Positions 43,480-55,094 of a stretch of 64,000 nucleotides of DNA are shown one piece after another. Every line of letters starts with the position of its first letter. The first letter of the stretch is position 1. A program made the position numbers and the translations under genes. The stretch is from Mastigamoeba balamuthi (taxonomy: Eukaryota > Evosea > Mastigamoebida > Mastigamoebidae), in assembly GCA_902651635.1 (NCBI GenBank), contig CACRSC010001918.1, forward strand, positions 1-64,000, in the 5' to 3' direction. The notes under the pieces were generated by a model, which worked only from the letters and a program-made list of their open reading frames with translations, made no database searches and was not told the origin of the DNA.

Positions 43480-46400
43480 GATGAATCTATGGACCGCATC
43501 TTTGTCCACTACTGTGGTAAGGTCTTCTTTATTTAGTGTGTTTACTATCAGGTCGTTGTTGCATGCTATGATGCATTTGGAGGTCGGGTCCATGATTTCT
43601 GTCACATATTCGACTGCACGTAGTTCTGGTGTCCATGAGGCACAGACACCCATGACTTGTATGGCTTCGTTCATGTCTGGGTGTCTGTCTACTACTATGG
43701 CCATCACCATCTTGCCTGAGCTCAGATCATATGACCCATCTGTCGCTATGATAAGCCAGTCTTTCCAGGTGCCATCTCCTGTGTTTGATGTGAAGGGCCA
43801 TTGGAGCTCTAGATTGGTATTAAAGCGGTATCCCATCCTGCTTAGGTCCATGGGTTTGTGTGTTGGTTCTCCTTGGTTGCTTCTTACCAGGTGTCGTATC
43901 AGTCCCTCAGTTATTTTCCTATTTATTTGCCATCCGTGGTTGCCCGCTTCATGTATGAGCGATTCGTTTAGTGTAGGGCCAATCTTGGCTGGGGTTTCCG
44001 TGTCCAGGAGGACGTTTCTCTCCATCTGCATGAGGGAGTTCCATTGTGGAAGATGTTGCCATGTTCGTATGGTGCATCCTGCTGTATTCACGGTTAGCCT
44101 CATCTTGCCTATGCTGTGGTGTGGCGGGAAGGCCACTGTGAAATCTTCGTTTAGGCGTGGGAGTATGGATTCTATGTCCGTTTTAGGCATAATTCCATCT
44201 GGCGCCAGTGCGTTAAGCCATTCCAGTGCCTCCTGCACACGTTTGCTTCATATAACGTCAGCTAGGTTTCGGAGTCCCAATCCCCCTAGTCTAGTCAGAG
44301 TGAAGGCATGTCTGCGGCTTATCATGTCAGCAGGCCCTAATTTACCTAATGCTGCATTCTCTATGGCATGCGACAGTGATTCTAACAGGTTATTGTTTTG
44401 GGCCATAGTGCTGGCATGGTATTGGGCCATACCGTTGATCACCATATTGGTAATATAGATGCGTTGTTCAAGGGACAGTGATTTTTTGGTGCGCATCCAG
44501 CTACATTGCCCCAAAATAATGTGGGTCATGGCGGGGGCGTTAAATGAGTCTCTGCCCTGTGGGTCTAGGTGTATGCCGAGGTATTTATATGTTGTGCCCA
44601 GAGGCACCGGCTTGATGGTGCCTTGTATGGTTGCTATTGTAGGGGGGGTGTCGTTTCAGGTGAATGTAGCACATTTTTGAGGGTTGATGCATAGTCCTGC
44701 CACCTGCATATCCATTACATACTGCATTAGGTTTGCAAGCATCTGGGGTATGTGTGCAAGTAGTACCATGTCATTCGCATAGGCTAGTACCCCTCTCTTG
44801 GGGCTGCAGATGTCCAGGGCTTTGGAGTGTGTTTCTATCTGATACAAGTGGGGATATATGGCTAGGTTGAAAAGTGTGCACGACAGGGGGTCCCCCTGTC
44901 GCACTCCACAGTTAACACTGATTCATCCGGTGGGGCCATGGGCTGTGCGGGAGCGGGCTTTGGTTGATGCATAGAGGGCTCTTATGTTTTTTGTGAGGGT
45001 GAGGCCAACGTTGTAGTATTTTAGCATGGCTGCTATATGGTCACAGTAAATAGAGTCATATGCTTTCTTGAGATCAATGTACATTCCTACTACTCTCTGA
45101 TGTCTTCTGAAGGCTTCTTCCAGTCTTTGATGGAGGGCCCATATGTTATGTGTCGTGGAATGGCCATCACGAAAGCCCTCCTGGGTATTGGTCCATATAT
45201 TATTTTCCTTGAGAGCTTTGTACAGTCTTTTGTTGATGATAGTGGTAAAGATCTTGTAGCCCACTTCACATAACGTTATAGGGCAGTAGTTCGCTGGCTG
45301 CGTGCGGTCTCCTCCTTTAAAAGTGGGCATGATTTCCCACCTAGTCCATGACTGCAGGACTGGTTTCACGCCTGTTCAGATCTCGTTGAGATTCTTAATT
45401 CATTGGTCATGCCATGCGTCTGAGAACTCACAGACATACTCTGCTTTAAATCCAGTGGGGCCTGGGGCCGACCTGCTTTTTTGGGCACCTGCAGCCTCAC
45501 AGAGTTCTTCCTCGGAGATATTGTTGTCCATGCCGGTGGTGGCTGCTTTGGGTATGGTGGGGTGTGGTGCTTCCCACCACGAGGAGCGGGTCACTGGGGT
45601 GTCGTCTTGGTTAAAGTGTATGTGTATTCAGTCTTCTACTGTTTTGTGTGCTTCCTCTGGGGTCGTGGTGCGTGTGCCATCATGTCTGGTATAGCTTAAA
45701 GGGAGGCCAGGCCCCCGTGGCTTGCGTAGGTCCTTGAGGAATCTCTTGGGGCTGGTGCCTCCTTCTGCCATTGAGTATTCAATGTATTCATTAATGCAGT
45801 CCGTCTCCGTCCTGGTCCGGTTGTGGTTAATGCATCGGAGTATCCATTTTGTGGTGCCTCGCCAGGTTTTGTACACATGTGCATGGTTGGGTTTATATTG
45901 CAGAAGAGGGATGACTTCTGATTCTATTTGCTTAATATCAGATGGCATTGGGGCAGAGTGCTTGTTTTCATTTGCGGAGTTTCGTATTTCATGGTATATA
46001 ACATACGCCCTCATGGCTTGTGTTCTTCCTCTGTTTGTACCATGTGATTTGGTTCCCATGATCTGTTTTGCAGCTTCTACTGCTCTATTCTGCATTTCGT
46101 CTATGTCTGCATCTGGTGGTAGTGGGATGTGGAGCAGAGTGTCCTGCCACTCTTTGATCTGTGCTGCCCATGTCTTAGGGGACGTGGTTTTGGTCCATGA
46201 GTTAACTTGTTGTGGGGGATTCCACCTACGCCACGGTATGTTTTCCATGAGGGCGATTGTGCAGTATATGAGTGAGTGGTCGGAGAGGTCGCCCGTGTGT
46301 TTGCCTGTACCACTGTCTCGGATGCGTGGGGTCATTTTCTGTGTGCTGATAACGTAGTCGAGTCTGTTGGTTGTGTTATTTGGACCGTGATGCATAGCTG

Positions 46401-46974
46401 TTGCTGTGCCTTGGTGGTTGAGGACGTCTATCATGTTGTGGTTTTTCAGGTATTTATGCATCTCGAGCTCTGCTGTAGAGTATGTGTCTTCCGGGTGGTC
46501 TATCCATGTATTAAGGTCTCCAACTAATATGATGTCTGTGGCGTTCTTTGTCTGTTCTGTTATAGTGCGTCATAGTTCTCTCTGGGCTGGTGAGCCTCTG
46601 GTTGGGCTGTATGCATTTATGATGGTCAGTGTCAGGTTGAGTTTGAGTGTCCCTATCAGGACATCCTTACGGTTTGTGGTGCTTACTGACCAGTAGTCTT
46701 TCATGGTATTGTGCACCAGGAAGCCCACTGGAACTTTGTTTCCAACTCGTTGGCCTGTGAATAGGCTATATTCTTCCATATTGGCCACTTGGTTGATCTG
46801 TTTTTCATCAACAATCCCTAGTTCCTGCAGTGCTATGATCTTGGGGGCTGTGCATTTGGTGCAGTTCTTGACAGCCTTGATTAGGAGTATTACGGCTCCA
46901 AAGAGGGTGTTTTGGACGTTCCAGCTGGTTATAGAGATGTTGTTGTCCATGGCTGCTGCCCCTTGGGCATACAT
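43477..46974 (-). CDS. LINE ORF2: APE endonuclease, reverse transcriptase, RNase H
   Basis: One frame runs the whole way. Endonuclease: ISITSWNVQNTLFGAV, PKIIALQELGI, IILVGDLNTWIDHPED, NRLDYVIST and LSDHSLIYC. RT: RTQPANYCPITLCEVGYKIF, VGMYIDLKKAYDSIYCDH, NCGVRQGDPLSCTLFNLAIY, VLAYANDMVLLAHI, GTTYKYLGIHLDP. RNase H: IIATDGSYDLSSGK, WTPELRAVEYV, IIACNNDLIVNTL. The RT box reads YAND, not YADD, so one catalytic Asp is Asn. The frame contains seven internal TGA codons (46572, 45630, 45402, 45381, 44925, 44658 and 44250, first base) and no TAA or TAG. Several sit where Trp is common, for example before ISVNCGVRQGD and in DAWHDQ-IKNLNEI-TGVKP. The last codon at 43479 is also TGA. Confidence 0.85.
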
Positions 46975-49260
46975 CAGAAGTGTGCCTACTATGATATATG
47001 CATAGTATTATCAGGGTTGAGCTTGTGATAACATGATCAGAAAGAGCAGAGGTCCCATTGGGAGGTTTCGTTGTTTGGTGTGTTTGCAGGGCTCTTGGGG
47101 GGCTGTGTTTGGGGGGCGATTCGGTCTAGGGACGTGGTGCTTTGTTGTCTGGGGGTCGTCGTTGGTTACTCTGTAGGCGGGCCATGCCTTCTGTGCCTGT
47201 TTCTGCTCGCCTCGCGCTTGTCTGTGTGGCTGTGAGACACAGTCAGTGGATGGGTTTGTGTGGGCTGTGGATGTACCATGCAGGTAAGTGGTGGCCTTGG
47301 AGTATCCCGGAATGTGGATGTTTGAGGACTCGTTGATCAGGGGCCATGCTATACAATGAATACATCTCCTTTTGGGTTTGCACCTGTCCGGGTGATGTCA
47401 TACGGGCAGTCTTCGAAGGCCCAGTTAATGGCGTTGTGTGGCGATGCTCCGAGGTGGGTGTGAGCATTGAGTTTCACTTTTCATATCTTGCCGGGGTACA
47501 TCTTGTTTTGGTATGCTGCCACTGCATGTACTGATGCCCGTGGGTCGTTGTTGGTCTGGCGGACCAGATGGAGAATCGTCATCCTGTCAGTGAACGTGAT
47601 TGCCCAGCCATTGGCGTGGGGTTCGATTCCAATGATGTGGGTCTTGGCTGGCTGGGCCCAGGCATCGGCGAGCTCTCGTGGGCAGGGTTTGCACTTATCG
47701 GTGTGCAGGACAAAGGGTATTCTGGCCTCTGTGAGGACCCATAATTTCGTTTCTGGTGCATAACCCTCGGTCCTTTGAGCTGCCTCTATCTTCTGACACT
47801 TGCGGTACACCACTGTATTGGGGGCTGGGAACATTATGCTGTTTTTACCAACATACTCTATGAAGACCGAATTTGCCGTGACATTGATTTTATATGTCTC
47901 CCGGAACAGGTCGAGGAGTTCCATCCCCGCCATAGCTGTTTGGCGTGCCTCTTGTTTGTGTGATCTTGCGCCTGCCACAAGGGTGATTGCTTCCTTCATC
48001 ATCATCTCATGTACCGTGTCTTCTATCGCTCTCGGTGGTGCTAGGGGCTTGCCGGATAGGCTATTGATTGATCTTGGGCTGGGGGCGGGGTCCATGTAGC
48101 AGTTATCCCATGCGGGATTGTGTGTAGTGGCCTGCCCCCATGTGGCAACTGTCTTGTTTGGCCATGGTGCTGGAGTGGGCTGGTAACTCAGGAGTGGGAG
48201 CTGCTCTTTTCCCTCACTTGGGCTGGGTTGGGCTCTGGATGGTGGTGTCCATTGCACGGGCTGCACCCAGCTGTAGACTGCCTGTGGCCAGCTCTTGCTG
48301 TCTCCCATAGTGCAATGTCGTCTTTGTCCATCGACATGGAGAAGTAGGCTACCAGGGTGGTTTCGTCCAGGCAGGTCAGCTCCACTAGTTTCAGTTTACG
48401 GGGTTCGTCTGTCTCTACCAGCATGCATGCCTGGATGAGGGCCAGGAGGATTTCTTCTAGCATGTCAGTTGCGGGGCTCTGAGCTGGTGCGTTGTCCTTC
48501 ATTGGTGCACTACGGGCTTCTGGCTGTTGGGTCTCGGTGTTACTATCCATTTGCATGTGGTCTGCATCAGCTGGCACTGACTCCTCGCATGGGTGTTTTG
48601 TCAGGGGGGTGTGTCTGTCACCGCTGGGGGGCCGGTGGGCGGAGTCTCCTCCATGCTTCGGCTGGTGTGTACTGTTATGTCTTTGTTTGTGCTTTTTGCC
48701 GCCATTTTATGGTACGTGTTCTTCAGTATTTCTGGGTGTGGGCTGGGAAATTTCTCAGAAAGCGAGGTGGGGATGAAGGACGCAGGCGGAAGGTTCATGT
48801 TACATACAAGCGGTGGCATCGGCTGTGAGCCCAGGGCCCTGTTTATGCTGCGGTGCAGTGGGACTGGGCCCTTGGTGCCAGGCTTTGTGGGTAGCAGTCT
48901 TGTTATGACTTTCAGTATGTGACTTTCAGTCTTGGGGGGTGTTTCAGTTGATATCTGGTTTGGGGCACCGCAGGGCATCACTCCGCAGGCCGTGGGCGTG
49001 CCCAGCCCTGGGGGGTGTTGGTGGGCGNTGCCCCAAGTGGTGTCATGGTGCCGGCCCCTGGCGGCACCTTGTGGCACCCTGGGGGCAGGGTAAGTGCCAC
49101 CGTGGTGAGGACCATGAGTGCCAGGCCTAAGATCTGCCAGGTTTCCAATGCCGGGAGCCAGGGCCACTGCACTGTGCAGCAGTGCCTGTGGTGCGCCATT
49201 GAGATACACATGGGGGGGGGTCTTATTCCATTGGGGGAGAAAAAAGACTCTCCTCTTGAT
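43480..49260 (-). mobile_element. LINE with APE endonuclease, RT and RNase H
   Basis: About 5.8 kb, minus strand, moderate GC in contrast to the flanking GC-rich exon on its 3' side. ORF1 lies at about 48577-47349 and ORF2 at 46974-43477. The 3' end sits directly at the end of ORF2 and adjoins a truncated host exon, with no poly-A and no 3' UTR. The 5' end is uncertain (G-run near 49212-49220). Domain content points to the I/R1/Tx1 side of LINE diversity (inference). A single N lies near 49028. Confidence 0.85.
47349..48577 (-). CDS. LINE ORF1 protein
   Basis: The N-terminal part (DHMQMDSNTETQQPEARSAP, LKLVELTCLDETTLVAYFSM) moves to the neighbouring frame near 48300, then PQAVYSWVQPVQWTPPSRAQ, EDTVHEMMMKEAITLVAGAR, MELLDLFRETYKINVTANSV and ITFTDRMTILHLVRQTNNDP. 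At 47481-47483 there is a TGA, but the frame goes on with KVKLNAHTHLGASPHNAINW and AFEDCPYDITRTGANPKGDV to TAG at 47349. It is probably the RNA-binding, gag-like partner of ORF2; no CCHC knuckle was seen. Confidence 0.6.
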
Positions 49261-49354
49261 ATCTCTGAAGCATCTTGACCACCCAGTCCGAAGTAAGAAC
49301 CGGAATCATATCACTTGGATCGACCTGAATTCTATTATTGATAATTCGTCTTGC

Positions 49355-49939
49355 CTAATTGGATATCAAGTTGTGATAGTAAGAATTGGGTTTTTTCTCC
49401 AAAAATAGTACCTCCTCAACAACATCTGCAATCTCAGGATCCTCTCCCTCATTGAGGAAGAAGTCACGGAGCCACCTCAACAGCAGCTCCTCCTCATCCT
49501 CTCTCAGTTGGCGGGGACGACCTAGTTCGTGAGGCTCTCGTTTTGCTGCTGTAGCAGCATTGGCCCTCTCCAGAGACCTTCTTGATACTCCTGTGGAGGC
49601 ACATGCACAGCGTGTGCTGAAACCATGGCTAATAAGCCACCTTGCCTTTGCCTCTGCACTTCCCTGATCGCGACCCTCCTGGGTTGCCAGCAGCAGATGG
49701 GCTTCGTTCCTCTTGGTATTTGCCACTGTTTTCAAAGTGGCGCAGATTTTTTGGGTGGCGTGAATTTTTCTGGGTGCTCTACTTAGCCGGCCGAAATGTG
49801 AAGAAATCGCATCTAGCACTTGATTCCTGGGGCACTTAGTGTCTAAAACTTGATCGAGAGGGGTGGAAGTGACTAGCACTTGTTCGCCCAAGAATCTGAT
49901 ATATCTGCACAGGGGTGCTGGCACCTGCAACATGAACAC
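49355..49939 (-). pseudogene. DNA-transposon helix-turn-helix fragment
   Basis: STRCACASTGVSRRSLERAN followed by GRPRQLREDEEELLLRWLRD reads like the DNA-binding start of a pogo- or Harbinger-type transposase. No catalytic part is found beyond it. The segment lies between the LINE and a piggyBac-like remnant. Confidence 0.45.
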
Positions 49940-50013
49940 AGTCCTGAGTACTGTGGAGGTTCACTGCTCACCTCGCCCAACATTATTTACCGTTTCTCAG
50001 GCGGTGTGGACAT

Positions 50014-51480
50014 GTGGGAAACAGAGCAAGAGGAAGCAGCTGCTGTCAGAGACTGCTCCGTCGCACATGGACAACAAGAAGGGCGAGAAGCACCAGGCCA
50101 CTATCAGTGAAGTTCATCCAAGGATTTGCACAGAGAGTGTGGGGAATGAAGGTCGAGACACTCGATGAGCTGGTGCTCAATCTCGCAAAGGACTCAATTG
50201 TTCCTACTCGGCCAGGCGTTTTCCAGCCAGTCATCGGTCCTGCTGAGCTGCATGTCGAGAACGTGCGATCGGCAACAGCTCCAGGCAACGTTATCACTCC
50301 ACTCTTCCTTCTGATTCCTCTGTCCTTCTTCGGGCTCATGGTGGAGATCGTCAACACCTCATGGAGGACCAAGAGGACGCCTGATGGCCCGAGTTTGTGG
50401 GCGTTCAACAAGACAGTTGCTTCTGCTGAGATGATTGCATTCTTCAGTGCGAATTCTGCTTGTTTACAGCATGTCTGACCTCCATGTGCTTTGCAGGCAT
50501 TCTGATGCTGATGGAAAACAATGCATCACCCCTGAATGGCAGTCTAATGGGGCTATTCTCTCTAGTAGTCTGCACTTGCAAAGCCAACAACATCACTGTT
50601 CATATGGCATCAGACTGCTTCTTTGCGATTCTCCAGGGTCTCATTCCCAGCACTGAGCATCTGCGACAGTTCGAGTTACTCATCTCAGCCAGTGCAATAA
50701 AACAGATCAAGACATTGCGAACAGTGACTGAGAACGAGCTTCTTGCCAAGTATGAGCCAAGGTCAGACTAAGAGTAGAGTGCGAGCAAGGGGGACAAGAT
50801 TCCAATTATCACGTACCATGAGAAGCCAGGAAAAACAGGCTTCTGGCACTGGATTGGCTCGACATATGTGAATACTCTTCTGGGAAAGCTCTCGTTCATT
50901 CTCGATGTGTATTCACACCTTAAGGATGGCGACTTCAAGCCCCGTGCTGTGATGATAGATGCTATCTCGCATCTGCAATGGTGGTGACTTCCACGGTATC
51001 AATTTCTCCACAGATACAGCATTCTGCTCCTTTGCTGTTCTTAAGTATGCTGCAAAGCTGGGCTGTTATGCGACACTTGCAGTTGGTGGAAACACATCAG
51101 GACAACTGCGCATTCTCTGCAGTGGTATTAACTATGGCCTTGCTGATCAGCACTGAAGACTTCTTGGTTCACTCTCAGAGGGCTGGATTGTCTCTGGGTG
51201 GCACTTTGTTGATAAGGACGATCACATCTATCTCACATGCCTCTCAAATGCACTCTCTTGACAACAATGGACATACCTATGATAGTATACATCGGGCTAT
51301 GCCTCAGCCTGCAGCTGCTCTGACTGCTATTGGTCATCACCCCATACAGAGCAATCATCCAGTGCCTCACAGCAGAAGGGGCTCGACTGGCCAGTCTGGC
51401 ACTCAGAATGTGCTCAGGAGATCTCCAGTACTCTGACAGAGAAGCAGCTTTGTCACTATCGGAGTCATCATGCAAGGAAG
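50014..51480 (+). mobile_element. piggyBac-like element remnant
   Basis: Coding pieces in order: VITPLFLLIPLSFFGLMVEI and NTSWRTKRTPDGPSLWAFNK; an intron of about 44 bases (50450-50493); SILMLMENNASPLNGSLMGL; KIPIITYHEKPGKTGFWHWI (about 50800); KLSFILDVYSHLKDGDFKPR with AVMIDAI; then TDTAFCSFAVLKYAAKLGCY (about 51013), which matches the D-x-x-(F/Y)-x-S block. The order fits the piggyBac/DDE_Tnp_1_7 fold and resembles the copy at 62.5 kb. No clear ends. Interrupted in several places. Confidence 0.5.
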
Positions 51481-53130
51481 AGTTTCTCACCCAGTAAGCA
51501 GTAATATGTGATACAGTGTTGTTTCCTTGAGTGTATGATTATGAAATCTGAAGTGCATTATAATACTGTATCAAAATATCAAAGATCTAGTATGTGAACA
51601 ATGTTTAAAGTTTTTTATTATTATAAGATAAAGAAGACATAGTGAATCACTCTTTGACTCATACACTTCTTTTTTAGCAATTTAAGTTCATTTAAGTTCA
51701 CGAACAATCAATAATACACTGTCTGTGTTTCTGGGATAATTCTGAAAAGTGAAGATTCTGAAAAACCAGAAATGTATGCAGAATTGAAAGATAACACCAA
51801 AAGTCAGTTTATACTATTCACATAAGAAATACTTATCTGCTTCACATACTTATCAGACTTATTGATTTTAAGAGAAAGATCTAGTAAGTTCTTAATACAG
51901 TCTCTTCTCTCTTAGGAGTAGAAAAGAGAATCAATGAAAAAGAAGTTCTGTGATCAGATTGCTCATACACTGTATTAATTATGTAGAAGATAATACTAAG
52001 TGAATGTTCTTAAGTTAAGCATACAAATGCAGTAGTAAATGTTGCAAATACAGCAAAAAAGATAGCTAATTACAAGTATGTTCTTTCAAATTGATTTTGT
52101 GACTTGGCATTTTCTTATAATACAATTTCAGGCATATGCATTGATTCTGATTTTTATTACAGGTAATATTAACCTGAACTATTAAAATAAGATTATACTA
52201 TTGATAAAATGAATGTACTAATGAGCACTCAAAACACATTAAAGTTCCTTTTTAGAGCTTAACAGGAACTTATCTGGAACTTAATAAATGAATGAAATTG
52301 CATTTAATAGCCGGAAATACAATTGGATGTATCTTTATTTGTATTGACTTGTGATAGAGCACAAGCAACTAATGTAGAACTGTCATAAAGAGCACATTTT
52401 ATCAATATTATAATTAATGGATATAAGATGCCAATCTAAGATTCCAAAATCATACTGGGATTAAAAGCACAATGGTATCCCAAAATGTAAAATGACTTTA
52501 TGTAAATTTTACAGATGTAAAATTCGAATCCTGCACTTGTATGGTTCTTTTTCGGCACTCTGCATTGAGCAGGCCTTTTCCCTGCACTCTAGGTCCAAAA
52601 GCCCAGCACTTCAGACAGTTTGGGTGCCCCTGCAGTTATAAGCTTCATTGACTGTGCCTGAAAGAGAGTATGAGCACGCTTGTCAGCCTCCTGTTCTACA
52701 TGACACTTGTAAGTCAAATGCATAGTTCTGAAAATAGTTACACTTATTATGAGTCTATTAATTTGTATGGCATTATCAGCGACGAGATCAATTGCGAGTG
52801 GAGAAAGATTTCCTTTCATCTCAAGCCAAATATGACTCCCCGTGGATGAGCATTGCTGCAGCTGGGCCTCTGAGAGCGCACCAGCAGCCTGTGTGATATT
52901 ACTGTTCGTGCTCCTGACCCTCTACAGCCAGCAGCTCAAAGCCGTCCTTCTTTGAGTATGTCTGATCGAGCCCCTGCGCCGACCTGATCAGGCTGTCCAT
53001 GAAAAAGTCACTTGTGCTCAAGAAACATGCCAAAAACCACTCAAACGTGCTGCCCACACCAGCTCTCACACGTAGGGGGTCCTACCATCCTATGCTGCAC
53101 GAAAACGGCGCAGGTGTGCAGTGCAGTAGT
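51481..53130. other. AT-rich DNA, no clear gene
   Basis: Very AT-rich from 51500 to 52580. A minus-strand frame at 52589-52819 (LAIDLVADNAIQINRLIISV, HLTYKCHVEQEADKRAHTLF) looks protein-like but is too short to place; it may be transposon debris. Confidence 0.45.
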
Positions 53131-54370
53131 CCGCTGTGCAAAGATTTTCTGATCAAGTTGTAGCTTTTGTAAACACCAAGTTTTGGCCAGTGAGTGAGTT
53201 AACTAAGATATTTCTATCTTTCACCAGTGGAAAATTGCACAGATCTTCTCTGTTTTGTAAGAACACCACACGACAGGGGCTCTTTCTGGTCTTGCCTCGA
53301 GCCACCCCGACCCGCCACCTGCTCCTGCCCCTCCGACCCCCCCCCCCCCCCCCCCCCTCCCCTTCCCCCCTCTCAATTGCCACCACTTCCAGAGGAGATT
53401 TGGCTGTGCACGCTGTGTTATTTTATACAATTGTTTTCGACAACAAAACAATGGCAAACACCCCCGCTCTTGCCAATAACACCACCGGGTGCCAGGAGCC
53501 TTTCAGGGTTCTGTCACCATCTCTTGTGGGGTCTGTATTCGTGGGTTTCGTGACTCGTGGGTCCCCCTTCACTTTTGGCACTTGCCCTCATCAGCTCTCT
53601 CGGTGATCACCACTCTGGTTTCCTGTGTGCCAGTCGTGTGCCATCTCCTCACCTGATGGGCCAGCCAAGCTGCAACCCTCTCGCTTCTTTTTGTGCTCAC
53701 CATTTCTCCTGCCCTTCAACGGGTAGGCATGGCTGATTGTCAAAACTCCTAAGAGTTTCACAAGAATCTAAAATATTAATCTTAAAAAAGCGCAGCGCAG
53801 GCAGGGCAGAGTTGCGCACACTGCACACCTGCACCTCATCCTCATCAGAAGGGGCTCTCGGGGCATTTCCGTGCACAGCGAACTCTGTGCGCAGCTTCCT
53901 TGGATTTGATCAACTCTTTGTTTTTCCACAAGAATAAGAATGCCTACCTGTTGAAGGTCAACTCTTTATTTTTCCACATAAAAAGCATGCCTACCCGTCC
54001 ATTGACCTCGACTCAGTCTGCCTCAATCTCGACCATTCCCGACCCAAACCGGTCTGCCTCTCTCCCTTGTCCTTCGCCCTCACCCTCACCCTTGCCATGG
54101 TCAAGACTCAAGCTGAAACTCGTCGCAGTAGTCTGTGCCAATGCAGGTCTTTAGGCAGTCACCATCGTCCTCTTCGGCCTCTCCTTGTGTTCACCTCATT
54201 CCATCTTGATCCTCGACATCTGCCTGAACTGCAAGGTCTAACAAAGAACACGAGACACACCTTTATCCCTGGGGGGGGGGGGGGTGAGTAAGTTAACTGA
54301 GTTAGCAAACTCACTCAGAAGACCAAGGGTGAGGTGTTTGCCGACCCCTAGTTGCTGTGGTTTTTGTTGC
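53131..54370. other. Pro-rich and low-complexity DNA, weak coding traces
   Basis: A C-run at 53338-53358 and a G-run at 54272-54284 stand out. A short ORF (MANTPALANNTTGCQEPFRV, 53451 on) and hydrophobic frames near 54110-54230 (AVTIVLFGLSLCSPHSILIL) may be scraps of a small multi-span membrane protein. I cannot support a gene. Confidence 0.35.
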
Positions 54371-54379
54371 CCTTGGATC

Positions 54380-54854
54380 CTATGTGCACTGCAGGGAGAG
54401 AGGGAGGGGTGGCCAGCGTCTGGGCTGAGGGGATGACGACAGAGAGGTAGACAAGCCCCAGTTGGTGAGGGGGCAGATGGCACGGGTGTGGGGGGTCCTG
54501 TACCACAGCTCGAGGGTGTGGTCACCAGCAGGGAGCTTCACAGTGACAGAGGCCGTGTTGGCATGATAGGCGACCTGGCCATTGATGATGGTGGAGCCTG
54601 GGATGACCTGGCTGTCGAGGCACATGTGGGTGATCATGTATGACTGGCTGCCCCAGATGGTGCAGCCAATGGTGTACTGCAGCATGGTGAACCTGGGGAA
54701 CTGTGCGCTAAAGGCAATGATGATGGTGTCGACCTGTGTACATGTTCGTAGTGACCATGCTGGGGTTCGGGATGTCAGCTGTCTTGCTGTACATGACAGC
54801 CCTTACTGCACAGACGAGAACCAGCATGCAGCCAAGAGCTGTCTTGCAGGCCAT
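54380..54854 (-). CDS. Small secreted or anchored beta-rich protein, possibly broken
   Basis: ATG at 54854 starts MACKTALGCMLVLVCAVRAV, a signal peptide or anchor, then MYSKTADIPNPSMVTTNMYT. The frame then moves by one near 54725, and VDTIIIAFSAQFPRFTMLQY, GCTIWGSQSYMITHMCLDSQ, GQVAYHANTASVTVKLPAGD and HTLELWYRT follow: alternating hydrophobic strands, as in a jelly-roll such as TNF/C1q (a guess). Ends in TAG. The shift could be a very short intron or an indel. The 3' end (TTTTTGTTGCCCTTGG, TGCACxGCAGGGAGAGAGGG) recurs near 38515-38565, so the gene belongs to the duplicated set. Confidence 0.5.
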
Positions 54855-55094
54855 GTTAAGTGTATAAGGTTGAGTACTGGAGTATTTCGCTGTGATGAAT
54901 TTGGAACTGTTTTGTTCCTCACAGCCACAGACAGATTTTTTTGAGTTGGAAACTGGGCATCCATCAGTGCCCACTCTATAAAAAAAACAAATCAGCAGCC
55001 AGCAAGGCGCCTTGGTGGGCCCTGCCTGAGCATGTGCAAATCTGTTCTCTTTCCTCGCTGTCTTTCATATGTCTTGCAGCTCAGCTGCATCCTT

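Noticed and set aside
44760-48577. LTR retroelement or retrovirus-like copy
   Set aside because: The endonuclease is APE-type, there is no protease or integrase, and no terminal direct repeats flank the element; it is a LINE. I saw no LTR or capsid-type element in the window.
50959-51000. TGA after HLQWW in the 50-kb piggyBac-like remnant as another UGA=Trp case
   Set aside because: A short GT..AG intron (GTGACTTCC to TCCACAG) explains it equally well, so it was not counted.
52490-52530. Possible tRNA from the TTCGAATCC stretch
   Set aside because: No A-box at a proper distance and no stems can be folded around it.
53338-53358. C-run and Pro-rich ORF as a coding proline-rich domain
   Set aside because: The run is a homopolymer, the flanks show no gene structure, and both strands are open only by composition.
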